Shown here: in pieces, positions 36,839 to 45,976 of the stretch
How positions within the stretch are numbered: position 1 is the stretch's first letter
Layout: every line of letters begins with the position of its first letter
Assembly: GCA_035621235.1 (NCBI GenBank)
Contig: CP141731.1
Location: forward strand, 1,054,001-1,118,000
DNA from: Actinomycetaceae bacterium MB13-C1-2
GTDB lineage: Bacteria > Actinomycetota > Actinomycetes > Actinomycetales > Actinomycetaceae
Reading direction: 5' to 3'
DNA: 64,000 bases
Position numbers and translations under genes: made by a program
Notes under the pieces: generated by a model
What the model was told of the DNA's origin: nothing
The model's input: the letters and a program-made list of their open reading frames with translations, nothing else
Databases searched by the model: none

Positions 36839-39800
36839 GGCAACTTTCTGCACTTCTTCCGACAATCGCCCGTGATTCGGCGCTGAGGGAGGTCATCCCC
36901 CAGACGGCTTCGGCCGGCACGGGCACGCTGGTGCTACCACAGGGGATCCGTCCTGCAGCGATAGCTTTGGCCGCCGCCGAGCGTCAGCAAAAGGGAAAGT
37001 CGACTCCCGTTGTCGTGGTCACGGCTTCTGGCCGTCGAGGCGAGCGTCTGGTTTCGGCCCTGGGGTCGTGGATTGATGGTGCCGAGATCTTCCCCTCGTG
37101 GGAAACGCTTCCCCACGAGCGTCTTTCTCCTCAGGTCGATACGATGGCTCGCCGCGCCGCAGTTTTGCGCAGACTAGAGAATCCGGTTCCGGAAGTGGAC
37201 GGGGCAGGACCCATCTCAGTACTGGTGGTTCCGATCCGTGCATTTATGCAACCGACCATTTCCGGGCTGGGGCAGATCGAGCCGGTGATGTTGGAGGAGG
37301 GAAGCGCTTCTGACCGCGACGAACTGGTCGCGCGGCTTACCGCCCTCGGTTATGAACCTGTGGATCTCGTAGAGCGGCGCGGACAGGTTGCGATGCGAGG
37401 TTCGATTGTCGACGTGTTCGTTCCGACCAATCCCCATCCGCTTCGAATTGAGTTCTTCGGGGACGAGGTGGAGGAAGTCCGTTGGTTCAATCTCTCGGAC
37501 CAGCGCGGTCTGGGTGTGGCAGAACAGGGACTGTGGGCTCCTCCGGCACGCGAGCTATTGCTGGGAAGCAAGACTAAAGATCGCGCGCTCGCTGCTCAGA
37601 GTCAGTTTCCCGCCGTTGCGGAACTGCTCGAACTGGCGTCCGAAGGCATATATGCTCCCGGTCTCGAATCCTTGGCGCCGCTTCTGGTCGATTCAATGGT
37701 TCCCCTTATCGATCTGCTTCCCAAGGACGCTCTTTTCGTCCTTGACGAGCCGGAACAGACGCGCGCCCGTAGCGAGGACCTTATCTCGACGGCCGAAGAG
37801 TTCTTGAACGCTGCATGGGGAAGCGCCGCGGACAGCGGTAAAGCCCCCATTGACATTCGCCGTGGATCATTCGTTCCACTGGACGATCTCTGGGAGCGTG
37901 GTGCTTCCCGAGCCTGGTGGGAGTTTTCAAGTTTCCCGCCCCCGGAACTCGCCGATGCGCAGATGAAACTCGGGGGTGAGGGTGATGAGGTTGGGCCGGA
38001 CGGCTCCGCTTCCCTGCATAAAGAAGGCGCGGGTCCGGGGGGTTCCCCCTCGCCCGCACTGGTTGTGTCCTCAAGTCTGGCCCAGGTTGGCGCACGCGAG
38101 GTCCGACCCTACCGAGAGGATTTCTCTCGCGCCGCCTCGGATCTACGGGAACTGATTCAAGAAGACTGGGAACTGGTTGTCGCAGTTTCCGCACGGGGTG
38201 CGGGCCGCCGAATTACCCAGGTGCTCGGCGAGTCCGACGTGGCGGCCAGATTGGTCGAAACGATTCCGGAAGAGCAGAACTCCTCGGTGGTTGCGGTTGT
38301 TCCCGCCTCGGCCGGGGCCGGCTTCGTGATGACCGAGCAGCGCTTGGCCGTTCTAACTGAGCAGGACCTGACGGGTCGAGCGGGACCATCGACCCGAGAT
38401 ATGCGGAAGATGCCATCGAAGCGGCGCGCCCGCATTGACCCGCTGACCCTGCAAGCCGGAGATTACGTCGTCCACGAACAGCACGGTGTCGGCAAGTTCC
38501 TCGAAATGACGACGCGGACAACCACTAGTCCGAGTGGCGCCGAGGTCCAGCGCGACTACTTGGTTATCGAGTATCTGCCCTCAAGAAAAGGGCAGGCTGC
38601 GGATCGTCTCTACGTCCCGACTTCTTCCCTCGATCAGATCTCGCGGTACAGCGGATCGGACGTTCCGCGATTGTCGCGAATGGGTGGAACTGACTGGGCC
38701 AAGACCAAGCAGAAGGCTAGGGCGGCTGTTCGAGAGATCGCCGCAGAACTCGTTCGCCTCTACGCTGCACGAACCGCGACCGCTGGACATGCTTTCTCCC
38801 CGGACACTCCCTGGCAGCGGGAGCTTGAAGATGCCTTCGAGTTCATCGAGACTCCCGACCAGCTTGCGACGGTCGACGAGGTCAAGGCCGACATGGAGCG
38901 ACCGGTCCCGATGGACCGTCTGCTTACCGGAGATGTCGGGTACGGCAAGACCGAGATCGCGGTTAGAGCCGCCTTTAAGGCGGTTCAGGACGGGAAACAG
39001 GTGGCTATCCTCGTCCCTACCACCCTTCTGGCGCAGCAACACCACGAGACATTCTCCGAACGTTACGCCGGATTCCCTATCGAAGTCGCAACACTCTCGC
39101 GCTTTTCCTCAAAGAAGGAGGCGGACGAGGTGAAGGAGGGCCTGCGAAACGGAACCGTTGACGTGGTCATTGGGACTCATACCCTGCTCACCGGAGCTGT
39201 GGAGTTCAAGGATTTGGGATTGGTGGTGGTTGACGAGGAGCAGCGGTTCGGGGTCGAGCACAAAGAGACACTTAAGGCACTCCGAACTGACGTTGACGTG
39301 CTCTCGATGTCGGCGACTCCCATTCCTCGTACCCTCGAAATGGCAGTTGCTGGAATCCGGGAGATGTCCGTTCTTCAGACTCCCCCCGAGGAACGCCAGC
39401 CGGTCCTCACGTATGTCGGGGCCTACCAGGATCAGCAGGTTGCCGCAGCAATTCGGCGTGAACTTTTGCGAGAGGGTCAGGTCTTTTACGTTCACAACCG
39501 GGTAGAGTCCATCAACCGGGTTGCGGCGCACGTTCAAGAGTTGGTTCCCGAGGCGCGAATTCGAGTTGCTCACGGGAAACTGTCCGAAGCGGAACTGGAA
39601 CGGGTGATCCTCGACTTCTGGAATCACGAGTTTGACGTGTTGGTATCAACGACGATCATTGAGACCGGCCTGGACATCTCGAACGCAAACACTCTCATCG
39701 TGGACCGCGCCGACGCCTTCGGTCTGTCTCAGCTTCACCAGCTTCGAGGACGAGTCGGACGAGGACGGGAAAGGGCGTATGCCTACTTCTTCTATCAGCC

Positions 39801-40719
39801 GGATAAGACTCTTTCAGAGACCGCGCTAGAGCGACTGCGAACAATTGCCTCGAACACTGATCTTGGTTCCGGCCTTGCGGTGGCGCAGAAAGATCTAGAA
39901 ATTCGCGGAGCGGGCAATCTGCTGGGCGGCGCTCAATCCGGGCATATTGAGGGCGTGGGGTTCGACCTCTACATTCGGATGGTCTCAGAAGCAGTTGCAG
40001 CGTTCCGCGGAGACAAGGTTCAGGACAAGGTTGACGTTCGGGTTGAACTCGCCGTCGACGCGCACCTTCCAGAAGACTACGTCTCTGGAGAAAGACTACG
40101 ACTGGAGACCTACGGTCGGATCGCTGCGGTCACTTCACCCGAGCAAGAAGCCGAATTACGAGGGGAACTCGCCGACAGATTTGGGCCAATTCCGGAGGAA
40201 GTAGACCTGCTCCTGGAACTTGCACGTTTGCGAGAGAAGCTGAGATCACGCGGGATTGAAGAGCTGATCACCCAGGGCAACTACGTTCGGATTGGGCCGG
40301 TGCAGCTAAAGGAGTCGCAGGCAATGCGGTTGCAGAGGCTGTTCCCGGGCGCCGTCGTGAAGCCGGCTGTGAGGCAGGTACTCGTTCCTCTTTCGCGCTC
40401 TCGCCGAATGGGGGAGCAGGCCCCAACGGATAGGGCACTTCTCAAGTGGGTGAATGATTTACTGGATGGTGCGCTGTCTCTCACTCCCTCCGTGGATGAG
40501 TCTGACGGAGGGCCGCGCAGCTCGACTCCAGTGATCTCTTCCCCGTCCGAATCTCTCGCAACACGGAGAGAAAAACCCTCCCATCAGCGAAAACAGGAAC
40601 CAGATGACGAACCGGAGTCGATTGAGGACTTCCAGAACAGGGCGGCAAAGAGGAGAGCTCCGCGACCCCCGCGCGTGGACGTGGGGGATGATCGACCCAG
40701 AAGACGAAAGCTGACCTAA
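36835..40719 (+). CDS. mfd: Transcription-repair coupling factor Mfd
   Basis: 1294 residues, slightly long for Mfd. Displaces stalled RNA polymerase and recruits UvrA. The UvrB-like N-terminal part has RRAAVLRRL and RGSIVDVFVP; the RNA-polymerase-interacting domain begins near GDYVVHEQHGVGKFL. The translocase motor has GDVGYGKTEIA (Walker A), DEEQRFG (Walker B), SATPIPRTLEM and the RG motif at RGRVGRGRERAYAYFF. The C-terminal TRCF domain is followed by a charged, low-complexity tail of about 90 residues. The TTG start, with AAGGGAG upstream, overlaps the pth stop. Confidence 0.96.
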   Translation: MRQLSALLPTIARDSALREVIPQTASAGTGTLVLPQGIRPAAIALAAAERQQKGKSTPVVVVTASGRRGERLVSALGSWIDGAEIFPSWETLPHERLSPQVDTMARRAAVLRRLENPVPEVDGAGPISVLVVPIRAFMQPTISGLGQIEPVMLEEGSASDRDELVARLTALGYEPVDLVERRGQVAMRGSIVDVFVPTNPHPLRIEFFGDEVEEVRWFNLSDQRGLGVAEQGLWAPPARELLLGSKTKDRALAAQSQFPAVAELLELASEGIYAPGLESLAPLLVDSMVPLIDLLPKDALFVLDEPEQTRARSEDLISTAEEFLNAAWGSAADSGKAPIDIRRGSFVPLDDLWERGASRAWWEFSSFPPPELADAQMKLGGEGDEVGPDGSASLHKEGAGPGGSPSPALVVSSSLAQVGAREVRPYREDFSRAASDLRELIQEDWELVVAVSARGAGRRITQVLGESDVAARLVETIPEEQNSSVVAVVPASAGAGFVMTEQRLAVLTEQDLTGRAGPSTRDMRKMPSKRRARIDPLTLQAGDYVVHEQHGVGKFLEMTTRTTTSPSGAEVQRDYLVIEYLPSRKGQAADRLYVPTSSLDQISRYSGSDVPRLSRMGGTDWAKTKQKARAAVREIAAELVRLYAARTATAGHAFSPDTPWQRELEDAFEFIETPDQLATVDEVKADMERPVPMDRLLTGDVGYGKTEIAVRAAFKAVQDGKQVAILVPTTLLAQQHHETFSERYAGFPIEVATLSRFSSKKEADEVKEGLRNGTVDVVIGTHTLLTGAVEFKDLGLVVVDEEQRFGVEHKETLKALRTDVDVLSMSATPIPRTLEMAVAGIREMSVLQTPPEERQPVLTYVGAYQDQQVAAAIRRELLREGQVFYVHNRVESINRVAAHVQELVPEARIRVAHGKLSEAELERVILDFWNHEFDVLVSTTIIETGLDISNANTLIVDRADAFGLSQLHQLRGRVGRGRERAYAYFFYQPDKTLSETALERLRTIASNTDLGSGLAVAQKDLEIRGAGNLLGGAQSGHIEGVGFDLYIRMVSEAVAAFRGDKVQDKVDVRVELAVDAHLPEDYVSGERLRLETYGRIAAVTSPEQEAELRGELADRFGPIPEEVDLLLELARLREKLRSRGIEELITQGNYVRIGPVQLKESQAMRLQRLFPGAVVKPAVRQVLVPLSRSRRMGEQAPTDRALLKWVNDLLDGALSLTPSVDESDGGPRSSTPVISSPSESLATRREKPSHQRKQEPDDEPESIEDFQNRAAKRRAPRPPRVDVGDDRPRRRKLT

Positions 40720-40789
40720 AGACCCAGTCGATAGCAACCGGAACTGGCGTAGAATAGACGTTGGTCTTGAACGAACCCAAGGAGTCCGT

Positions 40790-41344
40790 GTGTCCCGTAC
40801 CAAGCGTTTCTCATTTGCTTCACGAGTAGCGGCCGTTTCTGCAGCAGTTGTTCTAAGTCTTGGCGTTGGTGGATGTGGCAAGACCTCGGGCAATCCCGGT
40901 GCCGCCGCAATAGTTGGCGATAACCAGATCAGTGAAGCCCTGGTAACGGACGCGATTAATGACTGGCAGGATCTAACCGGTCAGAATGTTGCGCGTGCAA
41001 ACATGGTTGTAGTACTGAGCCAGGGCATGGCGTATGCCGATGCGGCTGAAGAACTGGGCCTCGATGTTAGTGATGAGACGCTTGATTCAACGGTCGATGA
41101 AATGCTTGCGGCCGAGGGATTCGATATGACGACGGCAGACCTATCGGACGGGGGCAAATGGATCCTTCGCTCGTCCGCTTTGGCAATGCAGGCAGATCAA
41201 ATGGGAGTTGGTCAGGGCTTTGCAGAACTCGCCGTGGCCGTTCCGGTCAAGCTGAACCCAAGGTACGGGTATGAAATCCAACCTGGTGGCCAGGTAATGC
41301 CTCTGGCACCTTTGGGCGACGCTTTCTTGGCGAACTCCCTGTAG
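40790..41344 (+). CDS. Lipoprotein between mfd and eno (SurA N-terminal-like, LpqU position)
   Basis: 184 residues. The signal sequence ends in VGGCG with a lipidated cysteine near residue 29. The mature part begins AAIVGDNQISEALVTDAIND, resembling the N-terminal helical domain of SurA-type chaperones, and no PPIase domain follows. The function is unknown; a role in envelope protein folding would be inference. The same mfd - lipoprotein - eno order is known in mycobacteria. GTG start with AAGGAG five bases upstream, and TAGAAT at about 40751 as a possible -10 box. Confidence 0.78.
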   Translation: MSRTKRFSFASRVAAVSAAVVLSLGVGGCGKTSGNPGAAAIVGDNQISEALVTDAINDWQDLTGQNVARANMVVVLSQGMAYADAAEELGLDVSDETLDSTVDEMLAAEGFDMTTADLSDGGKWILRSSALAMQADQMGVGQGFAELAVAVPVKLNPRYGYEIQPGGQVMPLAPLGDAFLANSL

Positions 41345-42670
<1,326 letters not shown>

Positions 42671-42690
42671 CTAAACCTAGTTTGGTCGGG

Positions 42691-42723
42691 TAGGCCGCTT
42701 CGCTCTTTGGGCGAGGCGGCCTA
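42691..42723 (+). terminator. Strong hairpin after eno
   Basis: TAGGCCGCTTCGCTC pairs with GGGCGAGGCGGCCTA around a TTTG loop, a 15-bp stem with two G-U pairs. No T-tract follows, as is common for actinobacterial terminators. It separates eno from the septum-formation gene cluster. Confidence 0.75.
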
Positions 42724-42806
42724 TCTGCTACTCCGCCACGTTCATCACGGGAGAACGCGGGCGTGGCAGGTTCGGAAATTCCGTTTCTATGGAGCAAGCT
42801 TGGAGT

Positions 42807-43550
42807 ATGAGTACGCCCCAAAGACCCGATGCCCCGCAGCGCCCTCGGCGGCACACCGGGATCGGCGTACCTGCGGAACCGGTCGCAAAGTCGACGTCGA
42901 ACCGAGCTCCAAAGAGGGCCCCGGATCATCTCACGGTGGCGAAGGCAGCGAAGCCACCCCGGCCGTCATCAACTGGGTCGCGTAAGCCGTCAACGGTTCG
43001 AAGTCCGATCTCGACGACTCGGCCAGCCAGGGTTGCGGCGTCCCCGGTAACGGCGCAGCCCGAGCGAAAGGCGAAGAAGAGACTTAGCTTTGGTGGCCTG
43101 TCGGCTTCGGTCCGTATGATCTCGATTGCCGTGGTTCTTGGCATGGTCGGACTTAACCTCGTCCCCATCGGAATGCAGTGGTATCAGCAAGAACAGGAAT
43201 ACCGTGCAGTCAAGGCTGAGCTAGAAGCAGCCAATCTGCATCATCAGGAACTCCAGGACAGTATCGCCGCATGGGACAACGACAATTTTGTTGCGAATGA
43301 GGCCAAGACACGGCTTGGCTATGTTTGGCCCGGCGAGGTGCAATACAACGTAGTCGGTCTGCCAGAAACTGCTCAATCTGGTGAGGATGAGATATCGCTG
43401 ACTACTGAAAGCCCTGTTCGTCCGTGGACCAGTACAATCCTTCAGTCGATGATCGAGGCGGACCAGCCCGGCTCTTCTAGTGAGCTTGGGTCTTTGGTGC
43501 CAACATTTGACCCTAAGAAGGAAACTGAGGACGAGGACGCGGGCGCGTGA
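42807..43550 (+). CDS. Septum formation initiator family protein (DivIC/FtsB-like)
   Basis: 247 residues: a long basic, Pro/Ser-rich cytosolic N-terminus (about 1-110), one membrane segment (ISIAVVLGMVGLNLVPIG), a periplasmic coiled coil (QQEQEYRAVKAELEAANLHH) and the family signature DNDNFVANEAKTRLGYVWPG. It is expected to join FtsL/FtsQ in the divisome. The acidic tail may be disordered. Actinobacterial members between eno and DUF501 show this layout. ATG 42807 lies very near a TTGGAG; ATG 42789 is an alternative start. It overlaps the next gene by 4 bases (GTGA). Confidence 0.86.
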   Translation: MSTPQRPDAPQRPRRHTGIGVPAEPVAKSTSNRAPKRAPDHLTVAKAAKPPRPSSTGSRKPSTVRSPISTTRPARVAASPVTAQPERKAKKRLSFGGLSASVRMISIAVVLGMVGLNLVPIGMQWYQQEQEYRAVKAELEAANLHHQELQDSIAAWDNDNFVANEAKTRLGYVWPGEVQYNVVGLPETAQSGEDEISLTTESPVRPWTSTILQSMIEADQPGSSSELGSLVPTFDPKKETEDEDAGA

Positions 43551-44077
43551 ATAACGAACTCCTGGGCGGTTGGAGCGACTCCGATCGCCAGCAAGTTGTC
43601 GAGGATTTAGGCCGTGAACCACGCGGCGTGGTTGATGTAGCTGCACGCTGCACATGCGGACGACCACTGGTTGTTAGGACCGCCCCGCGCCTGCCGGACG
43701 GCACTCCGTTCCCGACCACCTTTTACCTGACAAGTCCGACGCTAACGGCAGGTTGTTCGACCCTGGAGGCAGAGCACCTGATGGTGGCCTACAACCAGAT
43801 GTTGACGGATGATCCGGAACTTGCCCGGAGGTATGCTGCGGCGCATCAGGACTACCTACTTCGTCGAGGCGAACTCGGAGAAGTCGAGGAAATCACCGGC
43901 ATTTCTGCTGGAGGGATGCCAGCGCGCGTCAAGTGTCTTCATGCGCTGGTAGGGCACTCACTGTCTGGTGGGCCAGGAATCAACCCGATTGGCGACCTGG
44001 CACTCGAAGAACTTAGGCAGCGTGGCATCTGGTGTGCCGATAGGTGCTGTTGCAAGGCGAACGGGGAGGGCAATTGA
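43547..44077 (+). CDS. DUF501 family protein
   Basis: 176 residues. DUF501 proteins are small, conserved in actinobacteria and sit between the DivIC/FtsB-like gene and ppx. Visible cysteines: RCTCGRP near residue 35, a conserved-looking cysteine in TAGCSTLEAEHLM, CLHALVGHSL and the C-terminal CADRCCCK, suggesting metal binding. HALVGHSLSGGPGINPIGD is typical of the family. Function unknown. The GTG start overlaps the previous stop, and the TGA overlaps the TTG of ppx, so all three genes form one coupled unit. Confidence 0.88.
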   Translation: MNNELLGGWSDSDRQQVVEDLGREPRGVVDVAARCTCGRPLVVRTAPRLPDGTPFPTTFYLTSPTLTAGCSTLEAEHLMVAYNQMLTDDPELARRYAAAHQDYLLRRGELGEVEEITGISAGGMPARVKCLHALVGHSLSGGPGINPIGDLALEELRQRGIWCADRCCCKANGEGN

Positions 44078-45027
44078 GTCAGAAAAAGAGGGTCGCAGCA
44101 ATCGACTGTGGCACGAATTCCATTCGCCTGTTAATCGCTGACGCCACGGGGGACGGAATCCTCGATGTGGCTCGCGAAATGACCATCACCCGTCTGGGCC
44201 AGGGAGTAGATCGGACGGGGGTTCTCGATCCGCAAGCAATTGAACGAACTTTGAATGCCGCGCGTGCATATACGCGGCAGATAGAGGAGGCGGGAGTCGA
44301 GGCTGGTCGCTTCGTCACAACGTCCGCCAGTCGTGATGCCGCGAACCGGGACGAGTTTCTGGTGCCAATCAAGGAAATCACCGGGTTTGATCCACAGGTG
44401 CTGACGGGAAACGAGGAAGCAGAGCTATCGTTCCTCGGCGCTCTGTCGGCGATGCCAACGACCATCGAAGGCCCCTACCTGTTGACCGATATCGGTGGCG
44501 GATCAACCGAGTTTGTGCTGGGAGACGACCGTGTGCTTCAGTCAGTCTCGATAGACATGGGGTCGGTCCGAGTTTCTGAGCGTTTCGGGGGTGAACCATG
44601 GACCGAAGAGAAGTTGACCCAGGCTCGAGCCTGGATCGATCAGAAGCTCGATGAGGCCGAGAAAGTCGTTAACTTTTCGCGCGCGCGGAGCCTGGTCGGG
44701 GTCGCTGGCACCGTGACATCGATCGGTGCCCTTGTTGCAGGGGCCCAAGAGTACGATCCCGTAATGACTCACGGGATTACACCGACCGCGGAGCAGTGGG
44801 CAGATGCGGTGAAGTTCCTGGTGTCTGCGAGTGTTGAGGACAAGGCGGCCCTCGGCTTCATGCCGCCGGGTCGTGCCGATGTCATCGGTGGTGGAGCGCT
44901 GATATGGGAACGAATCCTCAATCGATTCGGCGTCCTCGACGAGCAGACTCCGGGAGCGTCGGGATTCCCGGTCGTCATCTCAGAGCATGACATCCTCGAC
45001 GGACTGGCGTTGTCTCTAGTCGGCTAG
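44074..45027 (+). CDS. ppx: Ppx/GppA family exopolyphosphatase / pppGpp phosphohydrolase
   Basis: 317 residues, the short single-module form. ASKHA-fold motifs: AIDCGTNSIRLLIAD (phosphate 1), LTDIGGGSTEFVLG (phosphate 2) and GVAGTVTSIGAL. In actinobacteria the paralogues differ in polyphosphate versus (p)ppGpp hydrolysis, and this one cannot be assigned. The TTG start with GGGGAGGG just upstream overlaps the DUF501 stop as TTGA. A small hairpin AGCTTC/GAAGCT (45079-45093) downstream may terminate the unit. Confidence 0.92.
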   Translation: MSQKKRVAAIDCGTNSIRLLIADATGDGILDVAREMTITRLGQGVDRTGVLDPQAIERTLNAARAYTRQIEEAGVEAGRFVTTSASRDAANRDEFLVPIKEITGFDPQVLTGNEEAELSFLGALSAMPTTIEGPYLLTDIGGGSTEFVLGDDRVLQSVSIDMGSVRVSERFGGEPWTEEKLTQARAWIDQKLDEAEKVVNFSRARSLVGVAGTVTSIGALVAGAQEYDPVMTHGITPTAEQWADAVKFLVSASVEDKAALGFMPPGRADVIGGGALIWERILNRFGVLDEQTPGASGFPVVISEHDILDGLALSLVG

Positions 45028-45173
45028 TGTCCCTGTCCTTCTGCGCAAGTTTGTGAGTAGATTTCGCGAAGTGTGGCCAGCTTCGGAGAAGCTAGTGACC
45101 GAAGAACCAGAGGCAAACTGGCTTCCGGTTGGCAAGAATAAGTCCGAGCATTGGTAGCATTGATTGGCGCATC

Positions 45174-45249
45174 GCCCCCGTAGCCCAATGGCAGAGGCAG
45201 CTGACTTAAAATCAGCACAGTGTCGGTTCGAGTCCGACCGGGGGCACCA
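45174..45249 (+). tRNA. tRNA with anticodon UAA (leucine codon UUA) but a short class I variable arm
   Basis: 76 nucleotides including encoded CCA. Acceptor stem GCCCCCG/CGGGGGC; D-stem GCC/GGC with GG in the loop; anticodon stem GCTGA/TCAGC; loop CTTAAAA, so the anticodon is TAA at 45207-45209; variable loop ACAGT of only 5 bases; T-arm GTCGG-TTCGAGT-CCGAC; discriminator A. Standard tRNA-Leu is class II with a long variable arm, so this is unusual. It is the likely insertion site of the decayed element that follows, whose recombinase remnant runs up to it. Confidence 0.88.
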
Positions 45250-45945
45250 CTCTGCTCTTACTCGAAACAACGCCAGACAAATAGGGAGTTTCCCTTGGTA
45301 GCCCTCGGGAAACGTCTGTCGGCGGTGTTTCTAGTAAGGACGTTTCACCCTCTTGGGTGCTCTTACTAGAAACATCGACATGAGAAGAAGAACGTGCAAG
45401 CAATGAGTCCCCGTCAGAATTGATGGGGACTTTGATTTCGGTGAGAACCACTCTGGCTGGGAGGCGCCTCCAGTTGGGGCTGTAGAGATCGTCGAATGGG
45501 GGAGCGAGAATCGCTTCAAGCTGGTGGTTGTCGTCCTTGTCCATGACGACCCGCAGCTCCTTGAAGAAGAGCCGGTTGAACATTCTGCGTATGTGGTCGG
45601 GTGCCTGTCTGTAGGCTTGGGCGCTCTGGACGCTCAGCTCCATCGCCATCTCTATCAGTCTGTCGGTCTTGGTGAGGATGGAGCGGATCGTGGTGGTCCA
45701 CGTTGCTTTACTTCGGGCGTGGGGATGCTCTCAGCGGTGAGTTCGCGGGCGATTCTTGCTAGGGAGTGCTCAGAGAGGTAGCCCGCGTAGATGCGTCGCA
45801 CCACGGCCGCTTGTTCTTCGTGGACGGCAATCCCGCCTTCCGCACCGTTCTTGAACCCGAGCAGGGAGCAGTAGGGAATCATGACTTTGACGCATCTTCG
45901 ATTTGACGACTGACAATTCTTCAACTTCAAAGCTGACAATCTATA
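45250..45945 (-). pseudogene. Large serine recombinase remnant
   Basis: Minus-strand pieces of a phage-type serine recombinase in more than one frame. The Recombinase-domain part reads AVVRRIYAGYLSEHSLARIARELTA upstream (about 45720-45870). After a frameshift come TIRSILT and then directly YRQAPDHIRRMFNRLFFKEL, so the zinc-ribbon region is deleted. The N-terminal catalytic resolvase domain with its serine is missing altogether. The C-terminal part runs into the hairpins and the tRNA. It is the footprint of an integrated element. Confidence 0.75.
45274..45374. repeat. Two consecutive inverted-repeat structures beside the tRNA
   Basis: First: GTTTCCC/GGGAAAC (45288-45294 with 45307-45313), extended by CAGAC/GTCTG (45274-45278 with 45314-45318). 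Second: TGTTTCTAGTAAG (45326-45338) perfectly complementary to 45362-45374, enclosing a further CACCC-TCTT-GGGTG hairpin. They lie between the tRNA and the recombinase remnant and could be transcription terminators or recombination-related structures. Confidence 0.75.
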
Positions 45946-45976
45946 AACTTTCGGCATGACGAATTATTAACCTCGC

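Noticed and set aside
45174-45249. bldA-like control of the fimbrial genes through rare TTA codons
   Set aside because: TTA codons also occur in ordinary genes here (nhaA, the DppB-type permease), so they are not reserved for accessory genes.
45174-45270. C-terminal tail of the recombinase frame reading PPVGLEPTL
   Set aside because: This string is the familiar artefact of translating the complement of a tRNA gene; the recombinase remnant really ends before it.
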